DNA from: Gemmiger formicilis
GTDB taxonomy: Bacteria; Bacillota; Clostridia; Oscillospirales; Ruminococcaceae
Direction of reading: 5' to 3'
DNA: 54,935 bases
Assembly (NCBI RefSeq): GCF_016900095.1
Contig: NZ_JACJJP010000022.1
Coordinates: 1-54,935, forward strand
The notes under the pieces: generated by a model
Told to the model about the DNA's origin: nothing
The model's input: only the letters and a program-made list of their open reading frames with translations
Databases searched by the model: none
In this document: positions 20,180 to 28,912 of the stretch, piece after piece
Layout: each line of letters starts with the position of its first letter
Position numbering within the stretch: position 1 is the first letter of the stretch
Program-made: the position numbers and the translations under genes

Positions 20180-21808
20180 ATGCTTGACAAGACAAAAAAA
20201 GACTGGTGGAAATCCGCCGTCGTGTACCAGATTTATCCCCGCAGCTTTCAGGATACCACCGGCAGTGGTGTGGGGGATATTCCCGGCATTGTCCGGCGGT
20301 TGGATTATCTGCAGACCCTGGGGGTGGATGTGATCTGGCTTTCCCCGGTATTCGCGTCACCTCAGGTGGACAACGGATATGATATCTCGGATTATCGGGA
20401 TATTGACCCGCTGTTCGGCACGCTGGAGGATATGCGCACTCTCATACGGGAGGGCAAGCGCCGGGGTATCGGCATCATGATGGACCTGGTGCTCAACCAT
20501 ACTTCCGATCAGCACCGTTGGTTCCAACAGGCCCGCCAAAGTCGGGAAAATCCCTACCATGATTATTATGTCTGGCGGGATGGTACCCCCGACCAGCTGC
20601 CCAACGATATGCAGGCGGTGTTTGGCGGCCCTGCCTGGGAGTGGGTGCCTGAGGTGCAGCAGTATTATTTCCACCAGTTTGCCCCCCAGCAGCCCGACCT
20701 GAACTGGGAAAATCCGGCTCTGCGGCGGGAAATTTATGATATGATCCTGTGGTGGATGGACCAGGGGGTGGAAGGCTTCCGTCTGGATGTGATCGACCAG
20801 ATCGCCAAGGAACCGGACCGCAAAATCACCAACAACGGCCCGCGCCTGCATGAATTCTTGCGGGAACTCAGCGCCGAAACCTTCCAGAAAGGCTGCCTGG
20901 TCACGGTGGGCGAAGCCTGGGGCGCAGACATCCCCCGGGCCAAACTGTACAGTGCCCCCGACGGCAGCGAGCTGTCCATGGTGTTCCAGTTTGAGCAGAT
21001 GTGTCTGGACCAGCAGCCCGGCAAGGAAAAATGGGACCTGGCACCCCTGCCTTTTGTCAAGATGAAGCAGAGCTTTGCCCGCTGGCAGCGGGAACTTCAT
21101 GGCTGCGGCTGGAACAGCCTTTTCCTGGACAACCACGATCTGCCCCGCATCGTCTCCCGCTGGGGCAACGACGGGCAGTACCGGGGCCGTTCCGCCAAAC
21201 TGCTGGCCACCATGCTCCACGGTATGCAGGGTACGCCCTATATCTACCAGGGCGAGGAACTGGGTATGACCAACATCCAGCTGCCCATAGAGCAGTACCG
21301 GGATGTGGAGATTCATAACCTCTATCATAAGCGGATGGCCGAAGGGTACCCGGAAGCGGAAGTTATGGCCTCCATCTACGCCAAAGGGCGGGATAATGCA
21401 CGCACGCCTATGCAGTGGGATGATACCCCCAACGCCGGATTTACCACCGGCACCCCCTGGCTGCCGGTGAATCCCAACTATACCACCGTCAACGCCGGGG
21501 AGGAACTGGCCGACCCAGATTCGGTGTTTGCCTATTACCAGAAGCTCATTTCCCTGCGCAAACAGTACGCGGTCTTTGTGGATGGTGACTTTACCTTGCT
21601 GGAAGAGGAGCATCCCCGCTTGTTTATCTATGAGCGGGCACTGGGGGCGGAGCAAATGCTGGTGGTGTGCAACTTCGGCGACGAAGCCACCCCCTGGACT
21701 GTGCCCGAAAATTGGTGCGGCGCCCGGGTTCTGATTGAAAACTGTACCGCCACCCCCGATACTTTGCAGCCCTGGGAGGCAAGAATTCTCTACAAAGTTA
21801 ACCGATAA
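20180..21808 (+). CDS. Oligo-1,6-glucosidase / alpha-glucosidase (GH13_31)
   Basis: Cytoplasmic exo-acting glucosidase of 542 residues that releases glucose from isomalto- or malto-oligosaccharides. It opens WWKSAVVYQIYPRSFQD, typical of GH13_31, and has predicted catalytic Asp203 (FRLDVID), Glu245 (VGEAWGA) and Asp320 (LDNHDLPR). The start is ATG 20180, 7 bases after GGAGG. It is the last gene of the maltodextrin operon; a strong terminator follows. Trehalose-6-phosphate hydrolase is an alternative in this subfamily, less likely because no trehalose PTS is near. Confidence 0.9.
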   Translation: MLDKTKKDWWKSAVVYQIYPRSFQDTTGSGVGDIPGIVRRLDYLQTLGVDVIWLSPVFASPQVDNGYDISDYRDIDPLFGTLEDMRTLIREGKRRGIGIMMDLVLNHTSDQHRWFQQARQSRENPYHDYYVWRDGTPDQLPNDMQAVFGGPAWEWVPEVQQYYFHQFAPQQPDLNWENPALRREIYDMILWWMDQGVEGFRLDVIDQIAKEPDRKITNNGPRLHEFLRELSAETFQKGCLVTVGEAWGADIPRAKLYSAPDGSELSMVFQFEQMCLDQQPGKEKWDLAPLPFVKMKQSFARWQRELHGCGWNSLFLDNHDLPRIVSRWGNDGQYRGRSAKLLATMLHGMQGTPYIYQGEELGMTNIQLPIEQYRDVEIHNLYHKRMAEGYPEAEVMASIYAKGRDNARTPMQWDDTPNAGFTTGTPWLPVNPNYTTVNAGEELADPDSVFAYYQKLISLRKQYAVFVDGDFTLLEEEHPRLFIYERALGAEQMLVVCNFGDEATPWTVPENWCGARVLIENCTATPDTLQPWEARILYKVNR

Positions 21809-21912
21809 TTGTAGGATAACAATTTCGTGCAAAGCAAAATCAATTGCAAAAGGTAAATTGTTGACTTGGCGGCTTCAAAGCTGTAAAAGTTGCCAGCGCT
21901 GTTTTCTCCCCA

Positions 21913-21964
21913 TAAGCCAAACCGACGGAAATGTGAAATGGCATCTCCATCGGTTTGGCTTTTA
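21913..21964 (+). terminator. Terminator of the maltodextrin operon
   Basis: Sixteen-base arms AAGCCAAACCGACGGA and TCCATCGGTTTGGCTT pair with one mismatch around a 17-base loop and end in TTTA. Confidence 0.85.
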
Positions 21965-21983
21965 GTAGTCAGGAATTTAGGTT

Positions 21984-22073
21984 TTGGACACCCTTGCAGA
22001 TGACTTTGCCGATGCCACACGGGAAGAACTGATCAGCCGCGGCTACACACCCTGCGGCCGATGCGATCCATGA
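21984..22073 (+). pseudogene. Relic of a Cys-tailed protein (ends YTPCGRCDP)
   Basis: About 29 in-frame codons end ADATREELISRGYTPCGRCDP and a stop, without a start codon or ribosome site. A GY.PCGRC tail occurs at the C terminus of several nuclease- and ComEC-like proteins and in mobile-element genes; which parent this was cannot be decided. It lies directly before a terminator and the chimeric mobile-element gene, so it fits the debris in this part of the island. Confidence 0.4.
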
Positions 22074-22087
22074 CCCTGTAGATAGAG

Positions 22088-22120
22088 ATGACCACCTGCT
22101 GATGGGGCAGGTGGTCATTT
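22088..22120 (+). terminator. Terminator upstream of the chimeric ORF
   Basis: Perfect 12-base arms ATGACCACCTGC/GCAGGTGGTCAT enclose a 7-base loop and are followed by TTTCTGT. It would end transcription of the relic just upstream. Confidence 0.75.
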
Positions 22121-22156
22121 CTGTCTATAAGACCATTTTGTAAAGCAGGTGATTCC

Positions 22157-24751
22157 ATGAAAGAGTACACGCATAAAGAAATCAAACAGAAACCCGGCGG
22201 GCGCTTGCCCAAAGAACAGCCATCCCGCACCCTGCCCAAAACGATGGCCCGGCAGGCGTGGCTGAAAAGCAAGGAGAGGGTCTTTTCGGCAACGAAAACA
22301 GACCCGGAGAGCAGCTATGCTTCCGCACAGGAAATGGAGGAACAGGGCATCCGACAGGGGGAAACGCTGCTGGAGGATGGCGCGGCCTTTGCTCTAGGGA
22401 AAGCCGGGAATAGCGCCCGCAGACATTTTGCCCATGGACACAAACCGAACCAGTGCCCGCCACGGGAGGAAATACGGGAAGGAAACTCGCTGCACCCAGA
22501 CACGGCCAATCCAGACCCGAAAACGGCTGCAAGGCAGGAACAGAAACGCCGCGCGGCAAAGAAGCAAATCCAGAATTTCCAGGAACGGCAGAGGCGGGCC
22601 AAGAGTGCTGCCAGAGGACTGCGCGGCGTCGACCGGGATCAAAAGCAACTCCGCACGGCAGCCAACACGGTGCGGCAAGAGAAGCAGGCCCGGCAAGCGG
22701 CACAGCGCACACAAGCGGTGCTGTGCCGTGCCAGACAAACCGCCCGTGAAGGCGTAGAAGCGGCCAAAAAGACAGCGACGGTTCTACGCTCGGCCGTCCG
22801 GCACCTGCTGGCTGTCCTGTGGAGCCTCGCAGTGGCGCTGGTCGCAGGGGGCTGGGTTACGGCCTTTATCGTGCTTTTGATTTGCCTGATCGCCTTGGTG
22901 GCAGGTTCCGCCTACGGCATCTTCTTTGCAGCGGAAACGCCCGATGAAAATGCCGTCACCGTGCAGGCTGCCGTGGAACAGCTAACTGAAGAATATCGGG
23001 ACCAACTAGAAGAAATTGAGGACAGCACAGAATATGACCGCCAGGAGATCGAGTCAAACGATGGCAACTATGCCATTGCATGGCAGGATGTCCTGGCGGT
23101 TTTTGCGTCTCAAACGGCGGGCGATGCCAATGGTGCCGCTGTTGCCTATCTGGATGAGGATAACGTGGAGCGGCTGCGCACTGTTCTTTGGGATATGAAC
23201 GAACTGGACTGGCGCACCGAAACACAAACCCGTGAGGTGGAGCAAACCAATGAAGCTGGCGAATCGGAAACCACAACCATCACCGAAACGGTTCTGGTCA
23301 TCCAACTGACCCACCACACCCCGGAAGAAATGCGGGATGCTTATCACTTCACAGAACGGCAGAACGAGTACCTCACACTGCTTTCAGGAGAAGATACCGC
23401 GACCCTTTGGGGTGAACTGCTGGGTGGTTTTGTGCAGGGGAGCGGGGAGCTCATGGCGCCCGGCATGGATACGGTGTTTGCGGATGGTGCCCTGCAATGG
23501 CCGCTGCCGGTGGCGGGAACAATCACCTCGCCGCAAGGGTACCGCACCGATCCTTTCACGGGAGAAGTCAGTTACCACAGCGGTACCGATATCTCGGCAC
23601 CGGAGGTAACGCCAATTCTGGCCGCCGCAGACGGCACCGTCACCATTGCCAACGCCACCGACAGCTGGGGCGGCAGCTACGGATACTATGTCAAGATCGA
23701 CCACGGCGGCGGGCTGACGACTCTGTATGCTCATTGCTCCGGCATCTGTGTTACGGTGGGTCAGCAGGTGCAGGCCGGACAGGTCATTGCCTATGCCATG
23801 GCGCAGATGCTGAACCAGCGGGGGTTGCGTACCCGCCAGGGAGCGGAGTTTCAGTCCTCCAACATTAAACGGATGATCCAGCACGAGGGGTACACGGGAT
23901 ATATCATTACCAAGGCGGCACGGTCGGAGTTTATGCCGCAGCTGCAGATCATTGACGAGGCTTTGTTCGCCAAGGCCAACGAGATGAACAGCAAAAGAAG
24001 CAAAAAGGCTCTGAAAGAAAAAAATGCCGCCCAAAAGAGCGGCAATCCAACATTATTGGCCGGCATCATAGTCTGCGCACATTGCGGGGCGAAGATGTCG
24101 GCCTTCTTGCATACAGATCGATATAAACTGGCCGATGGGAGTATCCGGGAAAAGGTGCAGGCAAAGTACAACTGCTACCAGCGCGGCCAGCACCTGCGGC
24201 AATGTGATGGTCAGTCACTTTATCTGGCAGAGCGGGTAGACAGAATTGTGCTTACTTACGCCGATGAACTGTTCCGCAAGATTAAGAGCGAGCCTTATGA
24301 TAAGAGCATCGAGCAGAAGATTCGTCAGCAAGAAGCAAACCATAATAGAAAAAAGCAGGCTGCCGAGAAGAAAATCAAGGCAGCCCAGTACAAGCAACAA
24401 CGCTATGAGGATGAAGTGTTGAAATGTCTGGAAGGGGAGAGCGCCTTCTCGCAGGAGATGCTGGCCCGACTGATTGCCCAGGCAGAGGCTGAAGTCAGGC
24501 AAGCAAAAGGTGAGTACGCAACTCTATTGCAGAACAATGATGACCGGACCACGGTACAGCAGATCCGCAGTTACTACGATGAATTCCTCGGCTGGGCAAA
24601 TGAATTTGATCTTGCCACAGTCCAGAGGAAAAGAGCTATCCTGGCACAGCTGTTCGAGAAGGTGGAGGTTGGAAAAGGATACAAGATTACAATCCATGTG
24701 CGAGGAACATATAAGCAGTTTTTGGGAGAAGAACTACATGGGGAATTTTAA
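22157..24751 (+). CDS. Chimera: conjugative-element M23 protein fused to serine recombinase C-terminal half
   Basis: Open frame of 864 codons built from two unrelated proteins. Residues 1-546 match the layout of CD1108-like proteins of Tn1549-type conjugative elements: a charged glutamine- and arginine-rich cytoplasmic part, a membrane segment near 215-256, an external linker, and an M23 domain with HSGTD (His474, Asp478). Just after GQVIAY (546) it switches to AQMLNQRGLRTRQGAEFQ, the recombinase domain of a large serine recombinase, then a zinc ribbon (Cys pairs about 641-685) and the long coiled coil, ending normally. Missing are the M23 HxH motif and the recombinase catalytic N domain (with its serine), so neither activity is expected. 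It probably arose by deletion; it stops 6 bases before the tRNA-like repeat. Confidence 0.8.
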   Translation: MKEYTHKEIKQKPGGRLPKEQPSRTLPKTMARQAWLKSKERVFSATKTDPESSYASAQEMEEQGIRQGETLLEDGAAFALGKAGNSARRHFAHGHKPNQCPPREEIREGNSLHPDTANPDPKTAARQEQKRRAAKKQIQNFQERQRRAKSAARGLRGVDRDQKQLRTAANTVRQEKQARQAAQRTQAVLCRARQTAREGVEAAKKTATVLRSAVRHLLAVLWSLAVALVAGGWVTAFIVLLICLIALVAGSAYGIFFAAETPDENAVTVQAAVEQLTEEYRDQLEEIEDSTEYDRQEIESNDGNYAIAWQDVLAVFASQTAGDANGAAVAYLDEDNVERLRTVLWDMNELDWRTETQTREVEQTNEAGESETTTITETVLVIQLTHHTPEEMRDAYHFTERQNEYLTLLSGEDTATLWGELLGGFVQGSGELMAPGMDTVFADGALQWPLPVAGTITSPQGYRTDPFTGEVSYHSGTDISAPEVTPILAAADGTVTIANATDSWGGSYGYYVKIDHGGGLTTLYAHCSGICVTVGQQVQAGQVIAYAMAQMLNQRGLRTRQGAEFQSSNIKRMIQHEGYTGYIITKAARSEFMPQLQIIDEALFAKANEMNSKRSKKALKEKNAAQKSGNPTLLAGIIVCAHCGAKMSAFLHTDRYKLADGSIREKVQAKYNCYQRGQHLRQCDGQSLYLAERVDRIVLTYADELFRKIKSEPYDKSIEQKIRQQEANHNRKKQAAEKKIKAAQYKQQRYEDEVLKCLEGESAFSQEMLARLIAQAEAEVRQAKGEYATLLQNNDDRTTVQQIRSYYDEFLGWANEFDLATVQRKRAILAQLFEKVEVGKGYKITIHVRGTYKQFLGEELHGEF

Positions 24752-24756
24752 CTACA

Positions 24757-24834
24757 CCATTAGTATTGGTCAGTTGGTAGAGCAACTGACTCTTAATCAG
24801 TGGGTCCTGGGTTCGAGTCCCCGATGGCGCACCA
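24757..24834 (+). pseudogene. Damaged tRNA-Lys copy (candidate attR)
   Basis: From 24770 to 24835 the sequence is identical to the intact tRNA-Lys (anticodon CTT, T arm, CCA). The 5' end differs: ACACCAT replaces GCGCCAT, destroying two acceptor pairs, and five extra bases sit after CCATTAG, breaking the D region. It should not fold as a working tRNA. The recombinase-derived gene ends just ahead of it, the usual place for an integrase next to an attachment site. Confidence 0.75.
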
Positions 24835-24835
24835 A
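24770..24835 (+). repeat. Right 66-bp direct repeat of tRNA-Lys 3' region
   Basis: Perfect match to 23-88, in the same orientation, delimiting 24.7 kb. Confidence 0.9.
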
Positions 24836-24836
24836 G

Positions 24837-24870
24837 AAGAGCCTTACGGAAAACGTAGGGCTCTTTTTTA
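24837..24870 (+). terminator. Terminator behind the damaged tRNA copy
   Basis: AAGAGCCTTACG pairs with CGTAGGGCTCTT around GAAAA and ends in T6. It differs from the terminator of the intact tRNA, so it is not part of the duplicated segment. Confidence 0.8.
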
Positions 24871-25169
24871 TTGCAATAATCCGGGATGTTGAGCTGGTGC
24901 ACCATTAAAAGCAAATTCGAACGTACTTCTTTTTGAAGGTGCGTTCGGATTTGTTTTTTATCTGCAGTTTATGAAATAGAAATAGCCTTGCGGCGGGGAG
25001 CATCCTTGCTGCAAGGCGTTTGTCCTATAACAATATTATTTTCAGGGCTATTTGCCAAATTCCAAAATCGGGTTCTTGTTCAGGTGATAAAGTTCTGGGG
25101 CTTTGGGAAAATTTCATTAAAGACGCACCACTACTAACTGTTCCAGATAGCAAGAGAAAATCCAACTCT
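24871..25169. other. Intergenic stretch with two further hairpins, no gene
   Basis: About 300 AT-rich bases. CAAATTCGAACG pairs with CGTTCGGATTTG at about 24910-24952 and is followed by T6, a convincing terminator. GCCTTGC/GCAAGGC at 24984-25017 is a weaker hairpin. A 67-codon plus-strand frame at 25020 has no recognisable homology and no ribosome site, so I do not call it. Confidence 0.5.
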
Positions 25170-25574
25170 TTATTTTTCATCAATATCAATCAAATTGCTG
25201 ATGTATCTGGTCTTTCCTGTTAGAACATCGTCATAATAGTGCTGCTTCCTATCGATGTAGGCGATATCCTCTTGCAAGTCCGCCATTTTCTTCAGGAGAA
25301 CTTCCCGCTGCTTTTGCAGGATTTCTTTTCGTTCGGGAATACTGGATTTGCCTTGTAGGCAAAGCGCTAGATAACGCTTCATGCCCTCCAGGCTCATTCC
25401 GCAACGTTTTAAGCAGATCAAGCCTTTAATCCATTCAATATCGCGTTCGTCAAAAATCCTGTAATTGTTTTTGTCACGTTTTACATGGGGAACCAATCCC
25501 TGATTGCAATAAAATTTCAATGCCTCATAGGTCATCCCTACTTTCTGACAAGTCTGTTTCATGCTGTACTGCAT
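25170..25574 (-). CDS. MerR-family transcriptional regulator
   Basis: Regulator of 134 residues. The N-terminal winged helix reads MKQTCQKVGMTYEALKFYCNQGLVP and RIFDERDIEWIKGLICLKRCGMSLEGMKRYL, the MerR pattern; a dimerisation coiled coil fills residues ~85-120. No cysteine cluster for metal binding is present, so it belongs with the organic- or redox-sensing members. The gene is divergent from the aldo/keto reductase at 25711, whose promoter has the 19-base spacer and dyad expected for MerR activation. An internal ATG (25562) is an alternative start. Confidence 0.9.
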   Translation of the reverse strand: MQYSMKQTCQKVGMTYEALKFYCNQGLVPHVKRDKNNYRIFDERDIEWIKGLICLKRCGMSLEGMKRYLALCLQGKSSIPERKEILQKQREVLLKKMADLQEDIAYIDRKQHYYDDVLTGKTRYISNLIDIDEK

Positions 25575-25614
25575 AGAAAGAACCTCAACCTTTCGAAATT
25601 TTTCAAAAAAGCTA

Positions 25615-25645
25615 TTGACCGGTAGCTACAACCGGGTGCTACACT
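25615..25645 (+). promoter_or_regulatory. MerR-type promoter of the aldo/keto reductase gene
   Basis: TTGACC (25615-25620) and TACACT (25640-25645) are 19 bases apart, the stretched spacing that MerR proteins correct. The dyad GTAGC...GCTAC (25622-25641) sits inside the spacer. Confidence 0.75.
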
Positions 25646-25710
25646 TGGTATGGTACCACAAAACATCCATAACAACAATTCTTTCCTCAGAGAGAACGGA
25701 GGCAGTAAAA

Positions 25711-26571
25711 ATGGAACAGGTTACTTTCTATAATGGCGTGAAAATGCCGATTGTAGGATATGGCGTCTATCAGGTATCCAAAGAAGAATGTGAACGTTGC
25801 GTACTGGATGCCCTGGCTGTGGGGTATCGATCCATCGACACAGCACAAAGCTATTTCAACGAGGAACAGGTCGGTAATGCCATTGTCAAATCCGGTGTGC
25901 CCAGAAAAGATATTTTCCTGACAACAAAGGTCTGGATTGAACATTATGGGTATGAGGAAGCAAAAAAAGCGGTTCTGGAATCCATGCGGAAATTGCAAAC
26001 CGAATATCTAGATCTAGTTCTGCTTCATCAACCGTTTTCGGATTATTACGGGGCATACCGGGCGTTGGAAGATCTCTATGGCGAAGGAAAATTGCGTGCT
26101 ATCGGTGTTTCCAATTTTTATCCGGACCGGCTGGTAGATATCGCCTCTTTCAGTCGTATCAAACCTATGGTCAATCAGGTGGAGACCCATCCATTTCATC
26201 AACAAACAGAAGCAAAAAAGTGGATGGACAAGTACGGGATTCAGATGGAGGCCTGGGCCCCTTTCGGAGAAGGGCGCGGAGGCTTATTTGAAAATCCTGT
26301 ACTGGCTCAACTTGCCGAGAAGTACAACAAAACGACCGCACAGATCATTTTACGCTGGCATATTCAGCGAGGTGTTGTGGTCATCCCCAAATCCACTCAT
26401 AAGGCTCGGATGGAGGAAAATCTGCAGGTTTTTGACTTCGTATTGGAACCGGAAGATATGAATCGGATCTCTGCTCTGGATAAAAAGCAAAGTTCTTTCT
26501 TCTCTCACAGTGACCCCGCTATGGTTGAATGGTTTGTTAAGATGGTGGAGGAAAGAAAGAAAAAACAATAA
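25711..26571 (+). CDS. Aldo/keto reductase
   Basis: NADPH-dependent carbonyl reductase of 286 residues, (beta/alpha)8 barrel. The catalytic tetrad is readable as Asp43 and Tyr48 (SIDTAQSYFNEE), Lys73 (TTKVW) and His106 (LLHQP). The C-terminal VVIPKSTHKARMEENL motif binds the cofactor phosphate. The start is ATG 25711 behind GGAGG. It resembles the 2,5-diketo-gluconate / YvgN class that detoxifies reactive aldehydes. Linkage to a divergent MerR gene suggests induction by such a compound; the substrate is not known. Confidence 0.92.
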   Translation: MEQVTFYNGVKMPIVGYGVYQVSKEECERCVLDALAVGYRSIDTAQSYFNEEQVGNAIVKSGVPRKDIFLTTKVWIEHYGYEEAKKAVLESMRKLQTEYLDLVLLHQPFSDYYGAYRALEDLYGEGKLRAIGVSNFYPDRLVDIASFSRIKPMVNQVETHPFHQQTEAKKWMDKYGIQMEAWAPFGEGRGGLFENPVLAQLAEKYNKTTAQIILRWHIQRGVVVIPKSTHKARMEENLQVFDFVLEPEDMNRISALDKKQSSFFSHSDPAMVEWFVKMVEERKKKQ

Positions 26572-26690
26572 CCGGCACAGTAATTTCAGCCGGGCCATCC
26601 AACGGTTGAGAGGAGTGAGGTACGCTAGTTGCGGACAAACAGCTCCAGTCCGCGTGAATCTCCCATTGATCAGCGGGCCTGTTGCTGTAT

Positions 26691-28907
26691 TTATAGCAGA
26701 CTGTCATCCTTGAGCAGCCCGGTCAGGTCGGCAGAAAGGACCCGGTGGGCACCCAGGGCATAGGCCAGCGCCACAAAGAAAAGGATGCCCAGCGCGAAAA
26801 GGGCAACGGGCAACACCGGCGCTTCGGCCAGAAACAGGGCCGGGTCCAGGTAGCTGGCCCGGAGCATCAGGGCCACCATGCCGGCTGTGAGGGGCAGGGT
26901 GATGACCAGCGGGCGCAGGGCCAGCACCGCCCCTTCCATCCAGAAGAGACCGCGCAGCTCCCGGGGTGTCATCCCCAGGGAGAGATACCGGGCAAAGGCC
27001 CGGCGGCGCTGTTCCACAAAGCCCAAGGTGTTGAGAAAGACATTGGCCAGCCCAATGGCCGCCACCAGCAGGCAGAAGGCCCCCAGAATGGCCAGGGCTC
27101 CCTGGATCATCCGGTCGTTGTCGGCGCGTTCGGTCAGCCGGTTTTCCACGGTACAGGCATACCCGGCCCCCTCCAGCAGGGCGGCGACTTCCTCCTGCAG
27201 CGTTTCGCATTCCCCCTGGGAGATGCCCTCCCGCCCCAGCAGGCGTACCAGCACCTCCGGATCATGCGCCGGTGTGGGCAGGGAATGTTCCTGCGTCCAG
27301 CGCTCCCACAGGCTCTGGGGCCAGAACAGGACGAGGGTATACTGGTCATATTCTTCCCGCAGGTTGGGCGGGGTATCGGTCAGGCCCAGCAGGGGCAATT
27401 CCCCCAGCGCGGGGCCGTCCCCCTCCGCCAGGGTGAGGGCGGTGGTGTCGGGCTGCACAAAGGGCAGGTACTGCCGGTTGCGGAAATTGCTGTGCTGGCT
27501 GTCCCACACCCGGTTGAGCAGCACCGCCCCGTCCAGCGAAGGGGCAATGCCCACTTCCGCACAGAAGCGGAGAAAACCGGCATCGTCCAGAATCACCAGG
27601 GGTGCCTTCACCAGCCAGCTGTCCTGGGTGGCGGTGGCTTCCTCCCCGGCCAGTGCGCCCAGCCCGCCCAGCTCCCGCAAGGCATCACTCTGGGCTTCGG
27701 CGGGCAGCAGGACGGCGGCCTGCTCTTTTTCGTAGACCAGGCAGTCCTCCACGCCGGGCAGAGCGGCCAGCTCCCCGGTGAGGGAAAAGTCGGAAAGCCG
27801 GGTATCCGGCAGGGTGGCCATCACGTCCCAGGCGTCCTGGTACCGCGCAAAGTAGGTCATGTCGGTGCTGATGCCCGACAAAGTGAAAAAGCAGAGGATG
27901 GCGGTGAAGCCCAGGAAGGAGAGCAGCAGGGACAGGTTGGCGATGCGCAGGGATTTTTTCTGGGCCTGCAGGGCACTGCCGGCCAGTTCTCCCCGGATGC
28001 CGAAGCACCGCGCCAGCAGGCGGGTGGTGAGGGAGCGTTTGCCCGTTCCTCTCGCCTGGGGTGGAAGGGTGCCCCGCATCGCTTCCAGCGGAGGGATACG
28101 GCAGAGCCGGCGGGCGGGCAGCCAGGCCGAAAGCAGGACGGTGACCAGCGCCGCCAGCAGCGCCGCAGCGGCCACCGCCGGATGCAGGGTAAAGACCGCC
28201 GGTTGTCGGTCGGGCAGACCGGCGGCCACCTGATTGACCGTCGCCAATACCCCCCAGCAGGCGGCAAAGCCCAGCAAAGTGCCCAGAGCCAGCGGCAGCA
28301 GGGAGACGGCAGCGGCCTCCTGCAGCAGACAAAGGCGCAGCTGGCGGGGCGTGGCCCCCACGCTGGCCAGAATGCCCAGCCGGTGGAGCCGGGCCTGCAT
28401 GGTGATCTCAAAGGCGTTGCGCAGCAAAAGCACCAGCGCCGCCACCAGCAGCGCCAGCACCCCGGTCAGGAAGGGCAGCAGCAGGGCCGGGTGGTCGGGG
28501 TCGGTGACCCCATAGAGGGACAAAAGGGTGTCGTGGGTCTGGATCTGGTCGTTGTCCAGCCCCAGCCGGTCCCGGATGAGGCCCAGCGTGTCATACACAG
28601 CGGTTTTGTCCCGGAAGGTCAGCTTCACCACCAGGGCGTCCGGCCCGGACAGCCCCTCGTCGGGGGTGATGGTATCCACCTGGGCAAACTGTTCCAGCGT
28701 TTCCGCCTGTCCATCGTCGGTCAGGGTCAGCCGGGCCTGCCAGCTGCCTTCCTCCCGCAGAACGCGGTCCACCTCGTAGGCCCAGGCGTTGTAAAACAGG
28801 CCGCAGAGCAGCGCCAGAAAAAAGGAAGCCGCCAGCGCCGACAAGGCCATCGTCCGGACGGCGGCGGGGGTATGGGCCAGATCGTCCCGGGAAAAACTCT
28901 TCCACAT
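26691..28907 (-). CDS. FtsX-like ABC transporter permease
   Basis: Large permease of about 738 residues with two FtsX/MacB_PCD units. One N-terminal membrane segment (near 20-45) precedes an external domain, three segments lie around 150-260, a central segment near 315, a second external domain (~335-600), and three C-terminal segments. No peptidase or binding motif is evident. GTG 28916 is an alternative start that overlaps the ATPase stop; ATG 28907 has GGTGAGG ahead. It forms a transporter with the 28913 ATPase and is encoded behind a two-component system, the usual layout of peptide- or antibiotic-responsive exporters, but the substrate is open. Confidence 0.88.
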   Translation of the reverse strand: MWKSFSRDDLAHTPAAVRTMALSALAASFFLALLCGLFYNAWAYEVDRVLREEGSWQARLTLTDDGQAETLEQFAQVDTITPDEGLSGPDALVVKLTFRDKTAVYDTLGLIRDRLGLDNDQIQTHDTLLSLYGVTDPDHPALLLPFLTGVLALLVAALVLLLRNAFEITMQARLHRLGILASVGATPRQLRLCLLQEAAAVSLLPLALGTLLGFAACWGVLATVNQVAAGLPDRQPAVFTLHPAVAAAALLAALVTVLLSAWLPARRLCRIPPLEAMRGTLPPQARGTGKRSLTTRLLARCFGIRGELAGSALQAQKKSLRIANLSLLLSFLGFTAILCFFTLSGISTDMTYFARYQDAWDVMATLPDTRLSDFSLTGELAALPGVEDCLVYEKEQAAVLLPAEAQSDALRELGGLGALAGEEATATQDSWLVKAPLVILDDAGFLRFCAEVGIAPSLDGAVLLNRVWDSQHSNFRNRQYLPFVQPDTTALTLAEGDGPALGELPLLGLTDTPPNLREEYDQYTLVLFWPQSLWERWTQEHSLPTPAHDPEVLVRLLGREGISQGECETLQEEVAALLEGAGYACTVENRLTERADNDRMIQGALAILGAFCLLVAAIGLANVFLNTLGFVEQRRRAFARYLSLGMTPRELRGLFWMEGAVLALRPLVITLPLTAGMVALMLRASYLDPALFLAEAPVLPVALFALGILFFVALAYALGAHRVLSADLTGLLKDDSLL

Positions 28908-28912
28908 GGTCC

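Noticed and set aside
25020-25223. 67-codon plus-strand ORF before the MerR gene
   Set aside because: No ribosome site, no recognisable family, and it overlaps the end of the MerR gene.
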